Assembly (NCBI GenBank): GCA_944322345.1
Contig: CALUOO010000020.1
Coordinates: 1-37,855, forward strand
Direction of reading: 5' to 3'
Length of the DNA: 37,855 nucleotides
From: an uncultured Bacteroides sp.
GTDB lineage: Bacteria > Bacteroidota > Bacteroidia > Bacteroidales > Bacteroidaceae
The notes beneath the pieces were generated by a model that saw nothing but the letters and a program-made list of their open reading frames with translations, searched no databases and was not told the DNA's origin. Each line of letters opens with the position of its first letter. Position 1 is the stretch's first letter. Below are positions 8,306 to 16,115 of the stretch, in pieces. The translations under genes and the position numbers were made by a program.

Positions 8306-9322
8306 ATGTAAAATGTCAAATACTAATTCACGTAGAATCTCTCCATCTACAGTGGAAATGTTTTGTATACCTTTGGATTTTGCGTCAGCATAGCGTATTT
8401 TGCTTATAATTTGCATTGTTTTTATTCCACTGTATTTTTTCATTGCTTTCATATATTCTTTAGATTGCCATACTGTCTTTAAACTTAGCATATTAGCAAT
8501 CCCCTGTTCTGATTTATCTGGAGCGTAATATGCCAACATTAAGTTAGAATAGAAATTGAATAATAAAGATAAAGTCATTTGGATCGGATTTGTTTTTGGA
8601 TTTTCGCAAAAATATTTTATTATTTTATTCGCTTTCAATATATCTTTCTCGATTAAGGCATTTCTTAATTCAAAATTATTATAATCTTTACTAATTCCAA
8701 TGTTTTTCTCTATCTGTTCAGGAGTAATTTGAGTCTGGCCAAAGGGCAATGTAATTATAAGCTTTTCAAGTTCACTAGCCATTCTATTTAAATCTGCTCC
8801 GATAAAATCAGCCAGCATAGCAATAGCTTTGGATTCAATGCCGATCTTCTTTTCTTTTAAGTATGATGATATAAAAATAGGTAATTGTGAATCTTTCAAT
8901 TTTGGAGATTCAAATATAACACCTGTCTTTTCAATTTCAATAGCTATTTTCTTTCTGCGGTCTAATACACCGTGTTTATGGCATAGTACTAATATTGTGG
9001 ACAAAAGCGGCTTTTGTAAATAATAGGATAATTTTTCTATATTGCGAATAGCTTGTGCTTCTTTGACAATTACCACTTGATACTCAGACATCATCGGATA
9101 GCGTTTGGCTGTATTGATGATAGTAGTGATATCTACATCTGTTCCATATACAATGGTCAAGTTAAATTCTTTTTCGGATTCGCTCAATATATTATTAGCA
9201 ATATATTCAGTTATTTTGTCAATATAGTATGATTCTTCCCCCATTAAGTAATAAATAGGATGATATTGTTTTGCTCTTAATTCTTTGAGAAGATCATTAT
9301 ATGTTAATCCTTGTTTTACCAT
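8303..9322 (-). CDS. holA: DNA polymerase III delta subunit (clamp loader)
   Basis: 339 residues from ATG 9322 (MVKQGLTYNDLLKEL). The upstream ATG at 9361 would add a hydrophobic 13-residue extension and overlap amn by 11 bases. An AAA+-fold clamp-loader subunit that opens the beta clamp: PIYYLMGEESYYIDKITEYI near 22-41 is the typical delta N-terminus, and the C-terminal collar domain includes LRNALIEKDILKA. As is normal for delta, there is no functional Walker A. With the 9322 start, amn ends 28 bases upstream, so the two are likely co-transcribed. Markedly AT-rich (one counted row, 8641-8700, is 13 of 60 G+C). Confidence 0.88.
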   Translation of the reverse strand: MVKQGLTYNDLLKELRAKQYHPIYYLMGEESYYIDKITEYIANNILSESEKEFNLTIVYGTDVDITTIINTAKRYPMMSEYQVVIVKEAQAIRNIEKLSYYLQKPLLSTILVLCHKHGVLDRRKKIAIEIEKTGVIFESPKLKDSQLPIFISSYLKEKKIGIESKAIAMLADFIGADLNRMASELEKLIITLPFGQTQITPEQIEKNIGISKDYNNFELRNALIEKDILKANKIIKYFCENPKTNPIQMTLSLLFNFYSNLMLAYYAPDKSEQGIANMLSLKTVWQSKEYMKAMKKYSGIKTMQIISKIRYADAKSKGIQNISTVDGEILRELVFDILH

Positions 9323-9350
9323 AATTGAAATACTAAATGGGAAAAGAAGA

Positions 9351-10127
9351 TTACCAATCAAATTTTAGATGTTTTACAGTTTTCTTTTCATCGATAATCA
9401 TACGTAAAGAGGCAATGCCTATTTCTACATGCTCTTCTACATAATTTTTAGTTACTAAATTGTCACTCTGATCTGTTTTTACTCCTTCAGGAGTCATAGG
9501 CTGGTCTGATACTAGCAATAAAGCTCCAGTGGGTATATGATTTGAGAAACCGCAACTAAATAGAGTGGCAGTTTCCATATCGACAGCCATTGCCCTTGTT
9601 TTTTTTAGATATTCCTTGAAATCATCATCGTGTTCCCAAATCCGACGGTTAGTCGTGTATACGGTACCTGTCCAATAGTCACGGGCATGGTCACGAATGG
9701 CAGAAGAGACTGCGCGTTGTAGCATAAATGCAGGAAGAGCAGGTACTTCTGGTGGAAAATAATCATTGGAAGTACCTTCACCGCGAATAGCAGCAATTGG
9801 AAGAATCAAATCTCCTAATTTATTTTTTTTATTTATTCCACCGCATTTTCCTAAAAATAGACAAGCTTTAGGATGTATAGCTCCCAATAAATCCATAATG
9901 ATTGCTGCATTCGGGCTTCCCATGCCAAAGTTGATAATTGTGATACCTTGGGCACTTGCAGAGATCATGTTGGCATCTCTTCCTAAAACTGGGACATTAA
10001 AACGGTTGGCAAAGATTTCTACGTATTTATTGAAATTGGTCAATAAAATATATTCTTCAAATTCTTCTAGCTTACGTTTGGTATAACGGGGAAGCCAATT
10101 CGCTACAATTTCTTCTTTCGTTTTCAT
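9351..10127 (-). CDS. amn: AMP nucleosidase (short Bacteroidales form)
   Basis: 258 residues. It should hydrolyse AMP to adenine and ribose-5-phosphate. Phosphorylase/nucleosidase fold: INFGMGSPNAAIIMD near 65-79, FLGKCGGI near 91-98, and purine-site DMETATLFSCG near 184-194, where Met-Glu contacts the ribose. It lacks the N-terminal regulatory domain of the 484-residue E. coli Amn, so substrate specificity within the nucleosidase family is the main uncertainty. A TATCTTTG -7 box reads on the minus strand at 10170-10177. Confidence 0.8.
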   Translation of the reverse strand: MKTKEEIVANWLPRYTKRKLEEFEEYILLTNFNKYVEIFANRFNVPVLGRDANMISASAQGITIINFGMGSPNAAIIMDLLGAIHPKACLFLGKCGGINKKNKLGDLILPIAAIRGEGTSNDYFPPEVPALPAFMLQRAVSSAIRDHARDYWTGTVYTTNRRIWEHDDDFKEYLKKTRAMAVDMETATLFSCGFSNHIPTGALLLVSDQPMTPEGVKTDQSDNLVTKNYVEEHVEIGIASLRMIIDEKKTVKHLKFDW

Positions 10128-10169
10128 AAATTATCTATTATTTTTGTGACCCAAATGTTATCTAATTCA

Positions 10170-10177
10170 CAAAGATA
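10170..10177 (-). promoter_or_regulatory. Probable -7 box for amn
   Basis: TATCTTTG on the minus strand, 42 bases before the amn ATG. It ends 4 bases before the ATG of the divergent nuclease-like gene at 10182, so the two genes share a very tight control region. Confidence 0.5.
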
Positions 10178-10181
10178 AGAA

Positions 10182-10631
10182 ATGTTATCGTTAAACTTGC
10201 CTTCGTTTGAGACTAAAATAGATATAAGAGAAGGGAAAAAAGTAATTTTTGATATAATTCGTAAACGATATGTGCCTCTCACTTCAGAAGAATGGGTTCG
10301 CCAACATTTTGTTCATTTTTTGATTGCATGTAAAGGATATCCGCAGTCTCTTCTTGCTAATGAGGTTTTTATAAAATTAAATTCTACTGTCAAACGGTGT
10401 GATACTGTGCTTTATCGTAGGGATTTATCTGCGCGTATGATAATTGAATATAAAGCACCTCATGTTGAGATAACTCAGCGGGTGTTTGATCAGATAACAC
10501 GATATAATATGACTTTAAGGGCTGATTATTTGGTCGTTAGTAACGGAATGAAACACTATTGTTGTCGTATGGATTATGGACAACAAAGTATTTGCTTTCT
10601 TAAAGATATACCAGACTATCACCTATTATGA
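10182..10631 (+). CDS. Solo HsdR N-terminal-like nuclease domain protein
   Basis: 149 residues matching the type I restriction enzyme R subunit N-terminal domain (HSDR_N_2 type), without helicase domains or M/S partners. PD-(D/E)xK features: Asp74 in KRCDTVLY and Glu89-Tyr-Lys91 in MIIEYKAP, followed by a Gln-containing helix (RVFDQITRYN) typical of the fold. The catalytic set therefore looks intact. In Bacteroidales this small protein is commonly beside housekeeping genes rather than in restriction loci; its function is not known to me. Encoded divergently from amn and closed by a hairpin shared with the convergent zinc-ribbon gene. Confidence 0.8.
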   Translation: MLSLNLPSFETKIDIREGKKVIFDIIRKRYVPLTSEEWVRQHFVHFLIACKGYPQSLLANEVFIKLNSTVKRCDTVLYRRDLSARMIIEYKAPHVEITQRVFDQITRYNMTLRADYLVVSNGMKHYCCRMDYGQQSICFLKDIPDYHLL

Positions 10632-10672
10632 AGAAAGGTATCATTTCCTCTTGGGAAAACGATACCTTTCTT
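10631..10672. terminator. Bidirectional terminator
   Basis: AAGAAAGGTATCATTT (10631-10646) pairs with AAAACGATACCTTTCTT (10656-10672) with one mismatch and a 9-nt loop. It lies between two convergent stops (10631 and 10691) and can serve both strands. Confidence 0.75.
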
Positions 10673-10690
10673 TAAGAATTACATTGCTTT

Positions 10691-11521
10691 TTATTCGGCT
10701 GTTTTTCTTCTGATTGCACGTTTGGTGGTGGTAGTAGGAGCTTCTTCGACTTTGTGTTCTGCTTGTACTCCTGCCAATTCGGGGTCGATCATGATTCGAC
10801 CGCAATATTCACAAACGATAACCTTCTTACGTGAACGAATATCCAGTTGTCTTTGAGGTGGAATCTTGTTGAAACAACCTCCGCAAGCATCACGTTGTAC
10901 ATATACAATCCCCAAACCATTACGTGAATTTTTACGGATGCGTTTGAAAGACTGTAGTAGACGTGGCTCAATTTTCGTTTCTAGCTCTTTTGCCTTGTCT
11001 CTTAATTTCTCTTCCTCTTGCTTGGTTTCGGCTATGATTTCATCAAGTTCACTTTTTTTCTGTTCTAAGTCTTTTTGTCTTTCTTCGAGAGTATGCTCAT
11101 TCTTCTCTATTTCAGCTTCCTTTTCCTCTCTGCTTGCTGTAAATTCTCTGATTCTTTTTTCGCAAAGTTCTATTTCCAGAGTTTGAAATTCTATTTCTTT
11201 GGTCAAGAAATCATATTCGCGATTGTTGCGAACATTCTCTTGCTGAGACTTGTATTTCTCTACTGAAGCTTTGGCGGTTTCAATCTCTACTTTTTTCCCT
11301 GCTACAGAGCTCTTCAATTCACTTACTTCTGCTTTGATTTTTTCTATGCGTGTGCGTAAGCCCGCAATTTCATCTTCCAAGTCCTGTACTTCCAGCGGAA
11401 GTTCTCCTCTTAAGGTTTTGATTTCGTCAATTTTAGACAGTGTTGTCTGAAGTTGGAACAAAGTCTTCAGCTTCTGTTCTACTGTCAATTCGCTTGGATC
11501 TTTTTTTGCTTCTCTTGCCAT
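10691..11521 (-). CDS. Zinc-ribbon coiled-coil protein (DUF164 / CT398-like)
   Basis: 276 residues. A long antiparallel coiled-coil hairpin (residues 15-185, heptad-rich Glu/Lys/Leu) is followed by a C4 zinc ribbon: Cys213-x2-Cys216 (CGGC) and Cys237-x2-Cys240 (CEYC). The tail is Thr/Lys/Arg-rich and probably disordered. This matches the C4-type zinc ribbon family that includes H. pylori HP0958 (FlgZ) and chlamydial CT398; no flagellum is implied here. Starts 10 bases after the upstream Nif3-like gene ends, so they form one unit. Confidence 0.85.
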   Translation of the reverse strand: MAREAKKDPSELTVEQKLKTLFQLQTTLSKIDEIKTLRGELPLEVQDLEDEIAGLRTRIEKIKAEVSELKSSVAGKKVEIETAKASVEKYKSQQENVRNNREYDFLTKEIEFQTLEIELCEKRIREFTASREEKEAEIEKNEHTLEERQKDLEQKKSELDEIIAETKQEEEKLRDKAKELETKIEPRLLQSFKRIRKNSRNGLGIVYVQRDACGGCFNKIPPQRQLDIRSRKKVIVCEYCGRIMIDPELAGVQAEHKVEEAPTTTTKRAIRRKTAE

Positions 11522-11531
11522 TGTTATTTAC

Positions 11532-12626
11532 TTATAAATATTTTATAGGATTTGTATTTATCTTGCTTAGTTGTACTTTGAGATCAGGGAATGAGCGGTG
11601 GAGCACCGACTGCAAAATCTCAACTGTATATTGTTCACTCTCGTAATGTCCAATTTCTGCCATTAGGATTTCGGCCTCATGACCAAAATAGTCGTGATAC
11701 TTGATTTCGCCTGTCAGAAAGACATCGGCACCTGCACTGATGGCCTGTGGCAGTAGGAAGGCGCCTGCTCCTCCGCATAAGGCTACTCTGCGGATTTGTC
11801 TGCCCGTCGGTTGATTGTGGCGCAGGCAGCTTACCTTGAATGTCTGCTTGATGCGCTGGAGAAATGTCATCTCATCCTCTGGCTCGTCCAGCTCGCCAAT
11901 CATACCCGAACCTGCTTGCTCCCAGCGGTTATGCAAAGGATACAGGTCGTAGGCGGGTTCTTCGTACGGATGGGCTTTGAGCAGTGCACGGATGGCTGCC
12001 CCTTCTTTAAACTGTGGAAGGATGGTTTCGATGCGCACCTCCTGTTCGTGGTGAAGTTCGCCAATGGTGCCGCAGAAGGGATGTGTCCCCTCGCCTGCAC
12101 GAAACGTTCCTTCGCCCGACAGATTGTAGCTGCATGAGTCGTAACGTCCGATACTTCCGCATCCGGCATCGAACAGGGCTTGACGGACACGGGCGGCATG
12201 TTCTGTGGGAACGAAGGTGACCAGTTTCGTCAGGCTGTTGTCCTTGGGGTCGAGTATTTGCAGATGTTTGAGCCCGAGCTTCTCCGCTATCTTATGGTTG
12301 ACTCCTTCTGAGGCATTGTCCAGATTAGTGTGGGCGGAATAGATGACAAGGTCGTGCTTGATTGCCTTGAGGATGCAACGCTCCACATAGTCGCGTCCGG
12401 TAATGGACTTGTAGCCGCGGAAGATGAGCGGATGATGGGATACGACAAGATTGCATCCTGATGCGATTGCCTCGTCCAAGACGGATTCGGTGACGTCAAG
12501 ACACAACAAAGCCCCTGCGGCTTCCGCCTCTGTCAGTCCTATTTGCAAGCCGGCATTGTCGAAGCTGTCTTGCAAGGGCAGGGGCGCGAATTGTTCAAGG
12601 GCGCTTACTATCTCTTTAATCTTCAT
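11532..12626 (-). CDS. Nif3-like dinuclear metal centre protein
   Basis: 364 residues, NIF3/YbgI/DUF34 family, forming toroidal hexamers with a two-metal site. Metal ligands visible: SHHPLIF (63-69; His64, His65), HTNLD (99-103) and a C-terminal GHYESE (about 326-331). The insert between about 125 and 240 is the CutA/PII-like domain of the longer class. Biochemical role unsettled; GTP cyclohydrolase I type 2 is an older annotation that I would not use. A TATATTTG -7 box reads on the minus strand at 12648-12655. Base composition shifts from AT-rich to GC-rich inside this gene. Confidence 0.85.
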   Translation of the reverse strand: MKIKEIVSALEQFAPLPLQDSFDNAGLQIGLTEAEAAGALLCLDVTESVLDEAIASGCNLVVSHHPLIFRGYKSITGRDYVERCILKAIKHDLVIYSAHTNLDNASEGVNHKIAEKLGLKHLQILDPKDNSLTKLVTFVPTEHAARVRQALFDAGCGSIGRYDSCSYNLSGEGTFRAGEGTHPFCGTIGELHHEQEVRIETILPQFKEGAAIRALLKAHPYEEPAYDLYPLHNRWEQAGSGMIGELDEPEDEMTFLQRIKQTFKVSCLRHNQPTGRQIRRVALCGGAGAFLLPQAISAGADVFLTGEIKYHDYFGHEAEILMAEIGHYESEQYTVEILQSVLHRSFPDLKVQLSKINTNPIKYL

Positions 12627-12647
12627 TAGTTACAGAGAATTTGGTTG

Positions 12648-12655
12648 CAAATATA
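12648..12655 (-). promoter_or_regulatory. Probable -7 box for the Nif3-like/zinc-ribbon operon
   Basis: TATATTTG on the minus strand matches TAnnTTTG, 21 bases before the ATG at 12626. No clear -33 TTTG at 19-21 bases. Confidence 0.45.
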
Positions 12656-12742
12656 CGCAAAAAATGGATACACACTTACTTCCTGTGCGTTTTTTATTAC
12701 CTCTGGTGCATTACTTTGGGCGTATCGGTGACATGAAAACAT

Positions 12743-12925
12743 TTGGATGGCAGGGTTGACCTCATACAGTTCGTCAATCCACAGCCGGGCAAGACCGAGC
12801 GCTACATTCGCCACCACCTCCTCTCCTTTCGCGTCAAGGAGCTGTATCTGGACGGTGGTTACATCAAGCCGGGCGAACAGTACGTACAGCTCCGTTGCAT
12901 GAAAGAGAACGTGGTGGCAGAGTGA
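12743..12925 (+). pseudogene. Short orphan reading frame, probably a gene fragment
   Basis: 60 codons, GC-rich and with coding-like composition, ending at TGA 12923-12925. The only available start is TTG at 12743, with an in-frame stop just upstream, so it looks like the C-terminal remainder of a larger protein. Sequence includes VDLIQFVNPQPGKTERYIRH and ELYLDGGYIKPGEQYVQL. I do not recognise the family. A minus-strand ORF overlaps it but reads like a shadow. Confidence 0.35.
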
Positions 12926-13104
12926 TACTTGTCTGTCTGCATTTATTACCGGCGCAGAAATCCGTCCTCTCTCCTATCCTCTCGTCTAGATTTATCAGTC
13001 GTTGGTGGAAGGAAACTGATATGAGTCATTCCCAGTGTTTTTAATAAATATTTGGAATACAGATGCTTGTGTGAATATAAATAAGGGGAAGGAGTCTATG
13101 CTAA

Positions 13105-13242
13105 TAAGACACGGGAGTCACTGCTTATGACACACGGGAGTCGTTGCTCATGACAGACGTGTCTCATGCGTTATGAGTGACGTCACTCATAAGCCATCAC
13201 TGACGTCACTCATGCGATGTCACTGACGTCACTCACCCTCAT
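13105..13242. repeat. Six phased 23-bp repeats
   Basis: Six contiguous units, each exactly 23 bases: 13105-13127, 13128-13150, 13151-13173, 13174-13196, 13197-13219 and 13220-13242. Units 4-6 share the core TGACGTCACTCA, which contains the palindrome TGACGTCA; units 1-2 share CACGGGAGTC; unit 3 is intermediate (GACGTGTCTCATGCG). Units are contiguous with no spacers, so this is not CRISPR. The array ends about 150 bases before the DUF2148 start and may be a protein-binding array or a folded leader. Confidence 0.8.
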
Positions 13243-13390
13243 CCCCTTTCCGTCTTTTCTGTCTGTATGTATCTTTTATCATTCACCGCGGCTCCAGTGT
13301 GAATCCGGCAGGCGCATCATTTCCTTATGTCGAAAAAAAAACGTTCCTTTGTGTAAGAAATTCATTGTCAAACTTAAAAATCATCGACTT

Positions 13391-13924
13391 ATGATAGAAA
13401 ATGAAAGAGATATACGCCACGAACAGGTGCTGCGGGCTGCACGGCAGATGATGACTGCGGCGCGTACGGCACCCAAGGGCAAGGGAATCGACATCTTGGA
13501 AATGGCGCTTATCGAGGGCGAGGAAGTGCGTACGCTGTCGGAAACGATGGTGGCGATGGTCGAAGAGCACGGGATGAAGTTTTTCCTGCGCGATGCGGCA
13601 AACATCCTCAGTGCTGAGTGTATTATAATAATAGGTACGCGCGAGCAGCCGCAGGGGTTGAACTGCGGGCATTGCGGCTCTGCCACCTGTGCCGGACGCA
13701 CCGAGGGTACGCCCTGTGCGCTGAACAGTATCGACCTTGGCATTGCCATCGGCTCTGCCTGCGCCATGGCTGCCGACTTGAGGCTGGATACACGTGTGAT
13801 GTTCTCTGCCGGACTGGCTGCGCAGCGTCTTGGATGGTTGCCCGGATGTCGCAGTGTGATGGCGATTCCAGTCAGTGCGTCGTCCAAGAATCCGTTCTTC
13901 GATCGCAAGTCTCCAAGTACCTGA
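13391..13924 (+). CDS. DUF2148 ferredoxin-like domain protein
   Basis: 177 residues from ATG 13391 (MIENERDIRHEQVL); the frame is open back to 13217, but that part runs through repeats and low-quality codons. Cysteine-rich centre: Cys92, Cys95, Cys100, Cys109 (NCGHCGSATCAGRTEGTPC) and Cys124, a probable iron-sulfur site. DUF2148 proteins are cytoplasmic, of unknown function, and present in many anaerobes. Followed after 157 bases by agmatine deiminase on the same strand. GC-rich, unlike its AT-rich surroundings. Confidence 0.8.
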   Translation: MIENERDIRHEQVLRAARQMMTAARTAPKGKGIDILEMALIEGEEVRTLSETMVAMVEEHGMKFFLRDAANILSAECIIIIGTREQPQGLNCGHCGSATCAGRTEGTPCALNSIDLGIAIGSACAMAADLRLDTRVMFSAGLAAQRLGWLPGCRSVMAIPVSASSKNPFFDRKSPST

Positions 13925-13939
13925 CAAAATGACAGATAG

Positions 13940-13962
13940 GTGAATAATGAATAATTATTCAC
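13940..13962. other. Short AT hairpin in the gap before agmatine deiminase
   Basis: GTGAATAA (13940-13947) pairs with TTATTCAC (13955-13962) around a 7-nt loop, 16 bases after the DUF2148 stop. No T-run follows, so it is a weak terminator candidate at best. Confidence 0.3.
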
Positions 13963-14081
13963 GTTCACATTTTGAAAACATGCATTAGATAGGCTTCTCG
14001 ATAGGATACTGACAAAGTGTCATATAGACATATATGCATATATATACATACGACTTAAGAACTTAAAACTCATTACTAATT

Positions 14082-15188
14082 ATGGGAATCATCGTCGGAC
14101 TCCCCCGCTCGGGAGGAAAAGACTTACAACTGAACCTGTCCGCCTTTGGTGGTAAACAAATAGAGATGCTTGCCACACAGCTGCCTGCTGAGTGGTATCC
14201 ACAGAGCGGAATCCAGCTGACATGGCCTCACGAGGCAACGGACTGGGCACCGATGCTCGACGAAGTACAGGAATGCTTCGTCCGTATCGCCACGGAAATA
14301 GCATGCCGCCAGCGGCTGCTTATCGTTACTCCCCACCCCGATGACGTCAGACGTCAGATAGCAGGAAGGGTGGAAATGGAAAACGTCCGCTTCCTGCAGT
14401 GTGAAACGAACGACACGTGGGCGCGCGACCACGGAGCTATCACCCTCTTGGAAGAGGGGCTTCCCTCGCTACTCGATTTCAAGTTCAACGGTTGGGGGCT
14501 GAAGTTTGCTGCCGACCGTGACAATCTTATCACCCGGCGTGCCGTAGAGGCAGGCGCACTGAAGGGGCGTTATCAGAATCGCCTCGGCTTTGTGCTCGAA
14601 GGCGGGTCGATCGAAAGCGATGGCCGTGGAACGCTACTCACCACCTCCGAATGTCTGCTGTCGCCCAACCGTAACGGGCAGATGACGCAAGCTGAGATTG
14701 AAGACTACCTGCGTTCCACACTGCATGTAGAGCGTATTCTCTGGCTCGACCACGGCTATCTGGCAGGCGACGACACAGACAGCCATATAGATACACTGGC
14801 ACGTTTCTGCTCGCCAGACACGATTGCCTACGTACAGTGCACCGACCCGTCGGACGAGCACTACGAAGCTCTCCGCCGCATGGAGGAACAGCTGAGGACC
14901 TTCCGCACTACGGCAGATGCTCCCTACCGACTGCTCCCCTTACCTATGGCAGACAGGATAGAGGAAAACGGCGAGCGGCTACCTGCTACCTACGCCAACT
15001 TCCTCATTATGAACGAAGCTGTCCTCTACCCTACCTATCGTCAGCCCGCTAACGACCGACGGGCGCAAGAGGTGCTGCAAGAGGCATTTCCGGGGCGTGA
15101 AGTAGTTGGCATCGACTGTTGCGCACTGATCCGGCAACACGGGTCGTTGCATTGCGTCACTATGCAATATCCCGCCGGAGTTATGTAA
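14082..15188 (+). CDS. aguA: Agmatine deiminase
   Basis: 368 residues as drawn; an internal ATG at 14166 would give 340 residues starting just before the conserved LPAEWYPQSGIQLTWPH and may be the true start. Guanidino-group-modifying fold (PPAD family): converts agmatine to N-carbamoylputrescine and ammonia. Substrate and catalytic residues: NDTWARDHG (110-118), EGGSIESDG (173-181), SHID (234-237; His235) and nucleophile Cys358 in SLHCVT. Followed 37 bases later by N-carbamoylputrescine amidase, together making the two-step agmatine-to-putrescine route. GC-rich (row 14281-14340 counts 37 of 60 G+C). Confidence 0.93.
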   Translation: MGIIVGLPRSGGKDLQLNLSAFGGKQIEMLATQLPAEWYPQSGIQLTWPHEATDWAPMLDEVQECFVRIATEIACRQRLLIVTPHPDDVRRQIAGRVEMENVRFLQCETNDTWARDHGAITLLEEGLPSLLDFKFNGWGLKFAADRDNLITRRAVEAGALKGRYQNRLGFVLEGGSIESDGRGTLLTTSECLLSPNRNGQMTQAEIEDYLRSTLHVERILWLDHGYLAGDDTDSHIDTLARFCSPDTIAYVQCTDPSDEHYEALRRMEEQLRTFRTTADAPYRLLPLPMADRIEENGERLPATYANFLIMNEAVLYPTYRQPANDRRAQEVLQEAFPGREVVGIDCCALIRQHGSLHCVTMQYPAGVM

Positions 15189-15225
15189 CTCATCATATTA
15201 ATCCCATAAATAACCCAATAAGAAG

Positions 15226-16110
15226 ATGAAGAAGATAAAGATAGGCCTGATACAGCAGGCAAATACAGCCGACATCCGGTTCAATCTGATGAATCTGGCG
15301 CACAGCATCGAGGCTTGTGCAGCCCATGGCGCCCAGTTGATCGTGTTGCAGGAATTGCATAACTCACTTTATTTCTGTCAGACGGAAGACACCGCTCTGT
15401 TCGACTTGGCGGAGCCGATACCCGGTCCCTCTACAGGCTTTTATTCCGAGCTTGCTGCTGCCAATAAAGTAGTCCTTGTGACCTCACTCTTCGAGAAACG
15501 GGCACCGGGGCTCTATCACAATACCGCCGTCGTATTCGATCGCGACGGAAGTATCGCCGGGAAGTACCGCAAGATGCATATTCCCGACGACCCTGCCTAT
15601 TACGAGAAGTTCTACTTCACTCCCGGTGATCTTGGCTTTACCCCTATTCAGACCTCTTTAGGCAAGCTGGGTGTCCTTGTCTGCTGGGATCAGTGGTACC
15701 CAGAAGCTGCCCGTCTGATGGCACTTCGTGGAGCCGAGATACTGATATACCCTACTGCCATCGGTTGGGAAAGCACCGATACGGACGAAGAGAAGAAGCG
15801 TCAGCTAGGGGCATGGATCATCTCACAGCGGGCACACGCAGTAGCCAATGGGCTTCCCGTAGTTTCGGTTAATCGCGTAGGTCATGAACCAGATCCTTCG
15901 GGGCAGACAAACGGCATACAGTTTTGGGGGAACAGTTTCGTAGCAGGACCTCAAGGAGAGCTTTTAGCTCAGGCAGCCAACGACCGGCCAGAAAACATTG
16001 TCGTAGAAGTGGATATGGAGCGGTCTGAGAATGTCCGTCGCTGGTGGCCTTTTCTTCGCGATCGTAGGATCGATGAGTTTGAAGGTCTGACAAAAAGATA
16101 TTTAGACTAA
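15226..16110 (+). CDS. aguB: N-carbamoylputrescine amidase
   Basis: 294 residues, nitrilase superfamily. It hydrolyses N-carbamoylputrescine to putrescine, CO2 and ammonia. Catalytic triad: Glu43 in VLQELHNS, Lys116 in YRKMHIPDD, Cys153 in VLVCWDQWYPE. The DDPAYYEKFYFTPGD segment after the lysine is typical of the carbamoylputrescine branch. Paired with agmatine deiminase upstream, which fixes the assignment. It ends 6 bases before the convergent gtrA-like stop (16116). Confidence 0.93.
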   Translation: MKKIKIGLIQQANTADIRFNLMNLAHSIEACAAHGAQLIVLQELHNSLYFCQTEDTALFDLAEPIPGPSTGFYSELAAANKVVLVTSLFEKRAPGLYHNTAVVFDRDGSIAGKYRKMHIPDDPAYYEKFYFTPGDLGFTPIQTSLGKLGVLVCWDQWYPEAARLMALRGAEILIYPTAIGWESTDTDEEKKRQLGAWIISQRAHAVANGLPVVSVNRVGHEPDPSGQTNGIQFWGNSFVAGPQGELLAQAANDRPENIVVEVDMERSENVRRWWPFLRDRRIDEFEGLTKRYLD

Positions 16111-16115
16111 TCAGG

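Noticed and set aside
10182-12626. A restriction-modification or defence island around the HsdR-N-like gene
   Set aside because: Neighbours are housekeeping (amn, holA, zinc-ribbon, Nif3-like); no methylase, specificity or helicase gene.
12626-12817. 63-codon minus-strand ORF upstream of the Nif3-like gene
   Set aside because: Overlaps the Nif3-like promoter and the opposite-strand fragment; no family match.
13105-13242. CRISPR array
   Set aside because: Units are contiguous with no unique spacers, and no cas genes are present.
13325-13968. Long minus-strand ORFs (195 and 200 codons) opposite the DUF2148 gene
   Set aside because: GC-rich shadow frames; no recognisable domains, and the plus-strand frame has a clear cysteine-motif family match.
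14082-14165. N-terminal 28-residue extension of agmatine deiminase as a signal or extra domain
   Set aside because: Not hydrophobic and unlike the family; more likely leader sequence if the ATG at 14166 is used. Left in the drawn CDS because the choice cannot be settled here.
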